Of a stretch of DNA of 8,934 nucleotides, positions 1 to 6,110 are shown piece by piece (within the stretch, counting starts at the first letter, position 1; each line of letters begins with the position of its first letter). The notes beneath the pieces are model-generated. The model was not told where the DNA came from. It did not search any database and was given only the letters and a program-made list of their open reading frames with translations. The translations under genes were made by a program, and so were the position numbers. This stretch comes from a bacterium (lineage in GTDB: Bacteria > Patescibacteriota > Saccharimonadia > Saccharimonadales > UBA4665), in NCBI GenBank assembly GCA_021846795.1, contig JAJZWG010000026.1:1-8934 (forward strand), given 5' to 3'.

Positions 1-12
1 GGGCTGTTTCAT
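1..12 (-). CDS. atpG: Probable start of atpG (ATP synthase gamma subunit), partial
   Basis: Only the first four codons (M-K-Q-P) fall inside the window. An ATG at 12 is preceded by a perfect AAGGAG Shine-Dalgarno (minus strand of 19-24) with a 6-nt spacer. It lies in a different frame from atpA, which is still open here, so the two genes overlap. The identity is inferred from position: gamma follows alpha in nearly all bacterial atp operons. The sequence itself shows only a good translation start, so the name is provisional. Confidence 0.45.
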
Positions 13-1477
13 GATTTTCTCCTTGTTTATCTTGATTTGATGAATTAATTACTTCTGATTTAAGACAAGTTTGTTTAAGTTGACTACTAATTGATTCAAA
101 ATCTTTGTCTTTATCATTAATCATTTTTGAAAATTTTTTGACTTGTTCTTTCATTTTGGCAATATCTAATGTTTCTCCATCGGCTAAATTAAGAATTATA
201 TCCATCATTAATTCTTGTTCTAAAAATGAAAAAGTTTGATTGGGTGCCTGAGTTAATAATTCCATAATATTATGACCAATATCTAATGATTTTTTAGCTT
301 CAACAGCTAATTCCGAACCAAAATGAGAAAATTCTTCGGCTTGTCTAAAATCAGCTAAAATTTTTAAAGTTTTAGCAGCTAATTTTTTTTGATTATCATC
401 ATGACCAACACCACCAGCTCGAGTAACACTTAAACCAATATTAAGGGCTGGTCGAACACCACTTCTAAATGTTTCCATATCTAATATCCATTGACCGTCC
501 GTAATTGACATAATATTAGTTGGTAAATAAGCTGTAATATCTCCATTGGCAGCATGAACAACTGGTATAGAAGTTAAACTTTTTCCAGTGCTATCTAATC
601 TTCCGGCTCTTTCTAAAAGAGATGAATGAGCATAAAACATATCACCAGGATAAGAGTCACGACCTGGACTTACACCAGAAAGCAAGGCAATTTCACGATA
701 AGCATGAGCATGTGAAGTTAAATCATCATAAATAACAATTGTATCTTGCTCTAATTTTTGCCAAAAATATTCAGCTAACGAACAAGCTACATATGGAGCT
801 AAATAATTTATAATTAAAGATTCGAACATGGTAGCAACAATTACTACAGCTTTTTTTAAACTGTCAGTTTCTTTTAAACGAGATAGGAGCGTATCGACGT
901 CAGTTCGACGCTTAGCAATTAAACAATAAACTACCAATTGATCAGTATTTTTTTGATTAATAGTTAATTGTGTAACTAAAGTACTTTTACCAGATTTGCT
1001 ATCACCAATTAAGGCCATTCTTTGACCTTTAACAATAGGAAATAAAGCATCAACGGCAGTAACACCAGATTCAACTTGATCTTCTACTAAACGACGCGTA
1101 TAAAGTGGTGGAGCAGTATTAAAAATTGGCCAAGTTCCTTCTGAAGCAATCGGACCTAAACCATCTAATGGTTCACCCATCACCGATACTACTCGTCCTA
1201 TAAATTCTTTACCTACCTTAGTAGTTAATTGATTATCTTCTAAAACTACAATCATACCAACGGTTAATTCGACAACTCCTAAATGCAAAATCATTACATT
1301 GTCTGGATTAATTTGCTGAATAAAACCTTTTGATCCATTACTAAATAAAACCAGCGAATGAACATTACACGGTTGTAAACCTTTAACCGATATTAAAAAT
1401 TTATTGACTGCAATAACCTCTCCAACCGGATGATTAGCATTAACTAAACTATCAAAATATTTATTTCCAGTTGGCAT
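1..1477 (-). CDS. atpA: ATP synthase F1 subunit alpha, 3' end beyond the window
   Basis: Non-catalytic nucleotide-binding subunit of the F1 head; with beta it forms the alpha3-beta3 hexamer on the cytoplasmic side. About 492 codons are visible and the frame is still open at the left edge; family members are about 500-515 residues. Walker A is GDSKSGKS at residues 158-165, where most alphas have GDRQTGKT. Walker B is IVIYDDL, followed by AYREIALL and PGRDSYPGDMFYAHSSLLERA. The alpha signature PTNIMSITDGQ is followed by SVTRAGG, whose Arg353 is the arginine finger that completes the beta catalytic site. The usual AIGQK after the P-loop reads LIAKR, so the alpha-typical Gln is gone. The start is an ATG that overlaps the atpH stop by one base (TAATG), with AAGGAAG 7 nt upstream. 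Subunit assignment is firm because the arginine-finger segment and ITDGQ are alpha-specific. Confidence 0.95.
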   Translation of the reverse strand, partial: MPTGNKYFDSLVNANHPVGEVIAVNKFLISVKGLQPCNVHSLVLFSNGSKGFIQQINPDNVMILHLGVVELTVGMIVVLEDNQLTTKVGKEFIGRVVSVMGEPLDGLGPIASEGTWPIFNTAPPLYTRRLVEDQVESGVTAVDALFPIVKGQRMALIGDSKSGKSTLVTQLTINQKNTDQLVVYCLIAKRRTDVDTLLSRLKETDSLKKAVVIVATMFESLIINYLAPYVACSLAEYFWQKLEQDTIVIYDDLTSHAHAYREIALLSGVSPGRDSYPGDMFYAHSSLLERAGRLDSTGKSLTSIPVVHAANGDITAYLPTNIMSITDGQWILDMETFRSGVRPALNIGLSVTRAGGVGHDDNQKKLAAKTLKILADFRQAEEFSHFGSELAVEAKKSLDIGHNIMELLTQAPNQTFSFLEQELMMDIILNLADGETLDIAKMKEQVKKFSKMINDKDKDFESISSQLKQTCLKSEVINSSNQDKQGENHETA

Positions 1478-1962
1478 TAATCGACTTCCTTAATTAATTT
1501 CACCAAATCTGACGTTAAATTATTAAAATGATTTCTTAAAGATAAATCAAAAAATTTATTGGATGTTCGAAGAGTAATACCAGCACCAATAATCGGCTGT
1601 AAACCGACCGTTAACAATAAAGAACTATCAATATTATGTCGAAACCAATCGACTATTTTTTCTAACAATAATAAATTAGGTTCAACACTAAAACCAATAT
1701 GAACAACTGGGGCTTTTGTACTTAAACTTTCAATCATTTTTTTAAGCCAATCAACTTGATCAAGATTAGTCAAATCTAAATGATTTAATCCAACTAGATT
1801 ATCTAATGATTTTGAAGTATGTGGTAATTTAATCTCGCTAACCGAATTTTTTATTTTTATTTGGACTAAATATTCCTTTAAATCATTAATTTCATTTAAA
1901 ACTAAGTCAACATCAGTTGTTGTGACGATTGATAATGGTAAAATTATTTTTTTAGGCTCCAT
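1477..1962 (-). CDS. atpH: ATP synthase F1 subunit delta (peripheral stalk)
   Basis: Delta (OSCP) clamps the b stalk to the top of the F1 head. The best-conserved part is the C-terminal stretch VGLQPIIGAGITLRT, then FFDLSLRNHF. This matches the delta C-terminal pattern (L-IGG-x-I-R-x-G-D-x-V-x-D-x-S-x-R-x-L). The N-terminal part, expected to be a helical bundle, is divergent. I chose ATG 1962 (MEPKK, 161 residues). It overlaps the atpF stop by only 11 nt and has a weak purine-rich AGGGAAG about 10 nt upstream. ATGs at 1971 and 1986 are in frame; the latter gives 169 residues and a 35-nt overlap. The protein is slightly shorter than the usual 175-180 residues. Its position between atpF and atpA supports the call. 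Confidence 0.82.
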   Translation of the reverse strand: MEPKKIILPLSIVTTTDVDLVLNEINDLKEYLVQIKIKNSVSEIKLPHTSKSLDNLVGLNHLDLTNLDQVDWLKKMIESLSTKAPVVHIGFSVEPNLLLLEKIVDWFRHNIDSSLLLTVGLQPIIGAGITLRTSNKFFDLSLRNHFNNLTSDLVKLIKEVD

Positions 1963-2578
1963 GATTAACATCTTCCCTGATAGCATCTTTATTTTTTTCT
2001 AGGTCGGCTACAATAAATTGCAATTGATCATTGAGGTCTATTTGATCACCAATTGCCATTAAAATATAATGATTAATGATACTAGCTAAATGTTGTTCAA
2101 AATTATCTAAGATTTGTTTTTTTTCTAAATCAATCTGTTTTTGAATTTCATTAGATAACACTTCTCTTTCTTTATCAATAGCTTGGTTAGTTTTTTCAAT
2201 CGCACTAACAGCTAATTGTCGAGCATCCTCGAGTGATTGTTCGTATTTTTTAAATTCAGTTTGTAAATTTTTAGTTACTTCATTTTTCAGTGATTCGTTT
2301 AGTTGTGAAGTTGTTAATTGTAAATCTTGTTGTAAAAACATGGCATTTTCAGAAATAATTTTTTCAAAATGAAGTCGACCACGATTTCTTAATTCTTCTC
2401 TGAAAGTATCATTAAATATTCTGGCCACGTTTTCTTTAATAGCCTGTTCAGATAATTGATTATTTGACGGTCCTCGTTTTTTATTAAACTTTTGAGTTTT
2501 AAAAATAATCAATAAGACTACCGCTAAACTAATTACATCAATCGCCACAAATAAACCTATCTGCAACCAATTATTCAT
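1952..2578 (-). CDS. atpF: Divergent ATP synthase Fo subunit b
   Basis: Subunit b is the membrane-anchored coiled-coil stalk that holds F1 to Fo. This 208-residue protein has the right architecture: a short N-terminus, one membrane helix at about residues 7-27 (LFVAIDVISLAVVLLIIF), a basic stretch (K-x-Q-K-F-N-K-K-R), then a long charged helix from about residue 40 to 175 rich in E, K, Q and L. Primary sequence is poorly conserved, so the assignment rests on architecture and the order b-delta-alpha. It is longer than the typical 155-175 residues; the extra C-terminal part (about 165-208) is less coiled-coil-like. ATG 2578 has a GGTGGG purine patch about 7 nt upstream, a weak ribosome-binding site. 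A 61-nt gap separates it from the preceding 300-residue gene. An unrelated membrane-anchored coiled-coil protein is possible but unlikely here. Confidence 0.7.
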   Translation of the reverse strand: MNNWLQIGLFVAIDVISLAVVLLIIFKTQKFNKKRGPSNNQLSEQAIKENVARIFNDTFREELRNRGRLHFEKIISENAMFLQQDLQLTTSQLNESLKNEVTKNLQTEFKKYEQSLEDARQLAVSAIEKTNQAIDKEREVLSNEIQKQIDLEKKQILDNFEQHLASIINHYILMAIGDQIDLNDQLQFIVADLEKNKDAIREDVNHGA

Positions 2579-2639
2579 TTAAAAGCCCACCATATTTTTT
2601 CATTATCTTAATATTATTCTATGTGATTTTATTATTTTT

Positions 2640-3542
2640 TTAAAGTTTCAGTAAAAGATAAACTGCAAAAATACCAATTACAAAGATTATTATGCCGGCC
2701 GCAACAGTTTGAATCAATGATCTGATAATAGATTTCTTAGATAATGGATTACGACCAATTGCTATCATACCTGATCTAATACCAGAATAAAGTAAAATTG
2801 CTGTTAAAATTGTACTAACTAATAAAACAAATAAACCTAAATAAATTCTTGCAGCATCAACTGGCTTAGCGGCAATAGTAATGGCCGCCTTCGCTAAAAA
2901 ACTTGGTACATAATCAATGGATTTATTTAGTAAAGGATTTTTTTTAATAGCTAATTGAACTGAAATAAGGCCGATATTGACTTGTTCTTTTTTACCCGAA
3001 AGAGTAGTTACATTAACTGTTCCAACTACGTTAGAACTACCATTAAAACTACTGGTAGCTTGACCTAAAATAATTGATTGATTTTGATTGGCAACCATAC
3101 CAATTCCATTTAAAGATGAAATTGTAATATAATCACCAGCAATAACTGGTCCATCCTGATTAGAAACCAAGACATTGTATCGTCCGGTTGAAGCTACATA
3201 AACTTGTTGTTTGGTTGAGTTGACAGGACTTAGTGCAACTGGTGCTACATTAGCCGGTACAACCACTCCCAACATACTGGCAATATTGGCTTGGCTCAAA
3301 GGAATAACTTGATTAGAGCCTTTTGTAGCCAATTGAACAATCATACCTGTTTGTATTGACGAAGTTGCGCTATAGCTTTGAATAACAGCTTGAGAAATTG
3401 AAGTATTGGCTAAACTATTAGTAGTAGAAGCTGTGGTTTTAGTTTTGTGAGAACTAATCGCCATAACTGGTGACGATAATCCCAACAATAAAACAACTAT
3501 TATAATAGTAGCTAAGTATTTATTTTTTAATTGATTCAACAT
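2640..3542 (-). CDS. Exported membrane protein with subunit-c-like C-terminal hairpin, unknown function
   Basis: A 300-residue protein I do not recognise as a named family. Residues 1-28 form a signal peptide: N-K-K basic end, hydrophobic core at about 9-22, and a V-M-A site before I29. Residues 30-225 are rich in S, T, N, V and G and look like an extracytoplasmic beta-type domain, with the stretch PVIAGDYITISSLNGIGM at 132-149. Two helices follow (about 232-252 and 275-298), joined by a positively charged loop, SGIRSGMIAIGRNPLSKK. The hairpin topology, both ends outside and the loop in the cytoplasm, plus the AIGRNP loop, recall ATP synthase subunit c, and the gene sits where atpE normally precedes atpF. 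Neither helix contains Asp or Glu, so the ion-binding carboxylate of a working c subunit is missing. The gene starts 9 nt after the desulfurase stop, with no clear Shine-Dalgarno. The c-like reading is inference; an unrelated hairpin protein is possible. Confidence 0.85.
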   Translation of the reverse strand: MLNQLKNKYLATIIIVVLLLGLSSPVMAISSHKTKTTASTTNSLANTSISQAVIQSYSATSSIQTGMIVQLATKGSNQVIPLSQANIASMLGVVVPANVAPVALSPVNSTKQQVYVASTGRYNVLVSNQDGPVIAGDYITISSLNGIGMVANQNQSIILGQATSSFNGSSNVVGTVNVTTLSGKKEQVNIGLISVQLAIKKNPLLNKSIDYVPSFLAKAAITIAAKPVDAARIYLGLFVLLVSTILTAILLYSGIRSGMIAIGRNPLSKKSIIRSLIQTVAAGIIIFVIGIFAVYLLLKL

Positions 3543-3550
3543 TTTTAATT

Positions 3551-3556
3551 ATTATA
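3551..3556 (-). promoter_or_regulatory. Candidate -10 box upstream of the 300-residue gene
   Basis: A perfect TATAAT overlaps the stop codon of the desulfurase gene and lies 8 nt before the ATG at 3542. No Shine-Dalgarno is visible in the 9-nt gap and I see no good -35. If used, it would give a transcript that is leaderless or nearly so. In such AT-rich DNA a chance match is quite possible. Confidence 0.35.
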
Positions 3557-4700
3557 ACTGTTTTTTATAATTCACCAAGACGCTTATGGTCTGATCTAAA
3601 TCACTTTGAACGGTTTGTCGACCCATAGTTAGTCTTAAAGAAGAATAAATTATTGAATCATCTAAACCAATCGCGGCTAAAACATGAGATGACTTATGGT
3701 TTGATGCTGAGCAAGCCGAACCAGCTGAAGCCATAATTTGATAACGATCTAAAAAAAATAATAATCTTTCATTGTCTTGACCCTTAAAACTAAAATTTAA
3801 ATTATTGGGTAAACGATATTTTAATGATCCATTAAAATTAATTTCTGGTATCAAACTAGTTGTTTTATCGATAAAATATTTTTGTAACTTTTTTAATCTT
3901 TCAACTTCGTTATTTTTAACAGTTTGAGTTTTTTTTAAAGCTTCAGCTAATCCAATTGAATTAGCTACGTTTTCTGTCCCAGATCTTAAGCCATATTCCT
4001 GACCACCTCCATCAATTAAAGGTTTTAATTTTAAACCATGTTTAAGGTATAAAATAGCTGATTGTTTTGGACCATAAATTTTACTACCATTTAAAGTCAT
4101 CATATCAACACCTAAACGATTAATTTTTAAATCTAAATAATTACCAGCTTGACAAGCATCACAAAAAATTTGAATTGGTTGATTAATGCCTCTTTTCAAT
4201 CGATCTAATCTAATTTGTTTAACTAAATCAGCCACTTTTTTAACCGGCTGAATAGTACCTATTTCATTATTGGCTAACATAACAATCACTAAATTAGTTT
4301 GATCACTAATTAATTTTTTAAGACTATTAAAATCAATAATTCCTTCGGTTGTAACTTGAGCTAAAGAATAATTAAAATCTTTTAAAGCTTCTAAAACTGA
4401 ATCATGTTCTAAATGACTGACTACAACGTGAGATTGATTATAATTACTAAGATAACCCTTAATAGCTAAATTATTAGCTTCACTACCTCCAGCACAAAAA
4501 ATTATCTCCTGATAATGAACTCCTAAAATTTGAGCAATCTCTTGTCTGGCTCGTAAAAGATCAGTCTTAACAGCCATAGCAGCTCGATAAATTGCCGATG
4601 GATTATAAAAAGATTGGCTAAAATAAGGTTGCATAGCCTTAAAAACATCCCGATCAAGTGGTGTTGTAGCGGCATAATCTAAATAAATTTGACGGTTCAC
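3552..4700 (-). CDS. Class V cysteine desulfurase (IscS/NifS family)
   Basis: PLP enzyme that takes sulfur from L-cysteine as an enzyme-bound persulfide and passes it to acceptors for Fe-S clusters or tRNA thiolation. At 382 residues it is close to family length. Motifs in order: YLDYAATTP at 6-14, GGSEANNLA at 71-79, His99 in the E-H-D-S motif that stacks on PLP, NNEIGTIQP at 144-152, DACQAG at 181-186 (Asp181 to the pyridine nitrogen), the PLP Schiff-base Lys207 in NGSKIYGPK, RSGTEN at 239-244, and the persulfide Cys330 in SAGSACSAS. The start is GTG; it is required because YLDYAATTP begins at residue 6 and an in-frame stop lies a few codons upstream. No Shine-Dalgarno is visible, but TATAAT lies 6 nt upstream. 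No iscU, sufU or mnmA neighbour is present, so the acceptor is unknown and I give no finer symbol. Confidence 0.94.
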   Translation of the reverse strand: MNRQIYLDYAATTPLDRDVFKAMQPYFSQSFYNPSAIYRAAMAVKTDLLRARQEIAQILGVHYQEIIFCAGGSEANNLAIKGYLSNYNQSHVVVSHLEHDSVLEALKDFNYSLAQVTTEGIIDFNSLKKLISDQTNLVIVMLANNEIGTIQPVKKVADLVKQIRLDRLKRGINQPIQIFCDACQAGNYLDLKINRLGVDMMTLNGSKIYGPKQSAILYLKHGLKLKPLIDGGGQEYGLRSGTENVANSIGLAEALKKTQTVKNNEVERLKKLQKYFIDKTTSLIPEINFNGSLKYRLPNNLNFSFKGQDNERLLFFLDRYQIMASAGSACSASNHKSSHVLAAIGLDDSIIYSSLRLTMGRQTVQSDLDQTISVLVNYKKQL

Positions 4701-4706
4701 AAATTT

Positions 4707-4712
4707 ATTATA
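4707..4712 (-). promoter_or_regulatory. Candidate -10 box for the cysteine desulfurase
   Basis: A perfect TATAAT lies 6 nt before the GTG start at 4700, in the 14-nt gap after the preceding gene. This spacing would put the transcription start at or next to the GTG, giving a leaderless mRNA, in keeping with the lack of a Shine-Dalgarno. The -35 region is weak (TCTCAG at 17 nt). Confidence 0.4.
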
Positions 4713-4714
4713 AC

Positions 4715-5065
4715 TTAATCAACTGCTAGCTGAGAGATCTTTGATGGAATAATTCGAAAATACAATTTAGTGGCTTGAATAAAATTTTGATATTCTTGTT
4801 CATCTAAAGCTCGATAAACTTGATCACCAAAAGACTTAACAATCGTCTGATTTCTAATATGATAATAAGTCGTTTGAAGATGCTTAACTTTATTATCGTC
4901 TTTCCACTCTTCATGCCAAACCCAAGTATAAGGATTAAAACAAAAAAATTGTCTTTTGTGGCCAGTTGGTACTGGACCAAACAATCGACCACCTATATTA
5001 GATTCATATTCAATAATCTTATTATACTGATCTTTGGAATTAAAAAATTTAGTTAATTTGACCAT
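4715..5065 (-). CDS. Conserved-looking 116-residue protein, function unknown
   Basis: I cannot assign a function. The protein is soluble with no signal peptide or membrane helix. Its core is rich in aromatics and looks constrained: GGRLFGPVPTGHKRQFFCF at residues 25-43, TWVWHEEW at 47-54, then QTTYYHIRNQTIVKS and a C-terminal helical part with EYQNFIQATKLYF at about 91-103. The alternation of aromatic and charged residues suggests a small beta sheet followed by a helix. The single Cys42 and scattered His residues do not form a recognisable metal site. It overlaps the upstream 80-residue gene by 17 nt, implying translational coupling; the ribosome-binding site is weak (AAGAA). The desulfurase GTG follows 14 nt after its stop. 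Confidence 0.82.
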   Translation of the reverse strand: MVKLTKFFNSKDQYNKIIEYESNIGGRLFGPVPTGHKRQFFCFNPYTWVWHEEWKDDNKVKHLQTTYYHIRNQTIVKSFGDQVYRALDEQEYQNFIQATKLYFRIIPSKISQLAVD

Positions 5066-5291
5066 AAATATTCTTAACCGATTGGCGAGTTAATTCTAAA
5101 TCATCATTAGTTTTATTTGTTGTAATAACCGTTTGACTGGTTTGGCTAGAACCTATTGGTTTATCTTCTATTAAATTATCAATTGGATTTTTTAACTGAT
5201 TAACAATTTGTTCGGCCTGACCTAAGTCAGATAAACGTTGATTTAAGATTTCTTGTTGAGGGTGAATTTCTCGTTTTAACTCTGTTATCAT
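5049..5291 (-). CDS. Small hydrophilic coiled-coil-like protein, function unknown
   Basis: An 80-residue protein with no recognisable family. Residues 1-45 have heptad-like spacing of I and L among charged residues (ELKREI, EILNQRLSDL, EQIVNQLKN) and probably form a helix or short coiled coil. Residues 46-62 are a low-complexity S/T/Q/N linker, and 63-80 return to a helical pattern. There is no signal peptide, membrane helix or cysteine. The ATG is well supported: AAGGAG lies 8 nt upstream, inside the end of tatD, whose TGA is only 3 nt before the start. It overlaps the following 116-residue gene by 17 nt, so the pair is probably co-translated. The good ribosome-binding site and tight packing argue that it is real despite its size. 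Confidence 0.75.
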   Translation of the reverse strand: MITELKREIHPQQEILNQRLSDLGQAEQIVNQLKNPIDNLIEDKPIGSSQTSQTVITTNKTNDDLELTRQSVKNIYGQIN

Positions 5292-5294
5292 AGC

Positions 5295-6110
5295 TCAAAC
5301 TCCTTTCAAATTAAATAATTTAATAGCGTTAAAACTAGTTTGATGTCTAATCAAATCAAAATTCTCTTGTCTTAAATTACTTAAATACTCTGTGATATAA
5401 AACACATTTTTCGGTATGTTTATTGTACCACGATAGGGTACTGGTGTCAAATATGGACTATCAGTTTCTAAAATCAAATGGTCTAGTGGAATAGCTTTTA
5501 ACATTTCAATTTCTTGACTACTTTTCATAAAAGTGGCAATACCATTAATACCTACCATAAAATCATTATCAATAGCTTGAAAAAGATTCTTTTTATCATC
5601 GGTAAAACTATGAATTACAGCCTTTAATGGTAAAAAATCTTTAATAATCGACCAAAAATCACTGAAAGCTTGTCGAACATGAAATATTAAAGGTAGCTTG
5701 TACTTTTTAGCTAATTGTAATTGCCAAATTAAAAGTTTTTTTTGTAAACTTAAATCGGAATAATTATAAAAATAATCTAGACCACATTCCCCTATAGCAA
5801 TTACTGAATCGTCAATCAAATCTTCAAATTGTTTAAATTGATCTAATGATAAAAAATTAATGGCTTCATGTGGATGAATACCAATCGCAGGCAATACACA
5901 AGAATAATCATTAGCTAATTGAATTGCCAGTGAGCTATCTTTTAAGGTACAACCAACTACTATCATTATTTTAACACCCTTCTGAAGTGACGCCTTAATA
6001 ACCGCAGGCTGACTTAAAGAACCTTTAGAAGACCATAAAAGACCAGTTGGATCATCATCTAAACCAATAGATTGAATATGGCAATGGCTATCTATCAAAT
6101 AATCAATCAT
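5295..6110 (-). CDS. tatD: TatD-family metal-dependent hydrolase (DNase)
   Basis: A 271-residue TIM-barrel hydrolase of the TatD family; members act as Mg2+-dependent DNases, and some are reported as D-aminoacyl-tRNA deacylases. The metal site is complete: H9 and H11 in DSHCH (residues 7-11), Glu108 in AIGECGLDY, His144 in IFHVR, His167 in VIHSFT, and Asp217 in LETDSPYLTP. IGIHPHE at 77-82 is also diagnostic. Length matches the family (about 255-275). The start ATG at 6110 overlaps the end of metG by 8 nt. The metG-tatD order is very common in bacteria, where tatD is often annotated next to or within the metG operon, which fits co-expression with translation functions. Confidence 0.95.
   Translation of the reverse strand: MIDYLIDSHCHIQSIGLDDDPTGLLWSSKGSLSQPAVIKASLQKGVKIMIVVGCTLKDSSLAIQLANDYSCVLPAIGIHPHEAINFLSLDQFKQFEDLIDDSVIAIGECGLDYFYNYSDLSLQKKLLIWQLQLAKKYKLPLIFHVRQAFSDFWSIIKDFLPLKAVIHSFTDDKKNLFQAIDNDFMVGINGIATFMKSSQEIEMLKAIPLDHLILETDSPYLTPVPYRGTINIPKNVFYITEYLSNLRQENFDLIRHQTSFNAIKLFNLKGV

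Noticed and set aside
1963..1986. Upstream atpH start at ATG 1986
   Set aside because: It would overlap atpF by 35 nt and add eight residues with no family support; ATG 1962 gives an 11-nt overlap.
4804..4992. 62-residue ORF on the minus strand
   Set aside because: It lies wholly within the 116-residue gene in another frame, has hydrophobic low-complexity content and no ribosome-binding site; it is a frame shadow.
4820..5056. 78-residue ORF on the plus strand
   Set aside because: Antisense to the 116-residue gene, which has far more protein-like sequence and fits the operon; no promoter or Shine-Dalgarno for the plus-strand reading.
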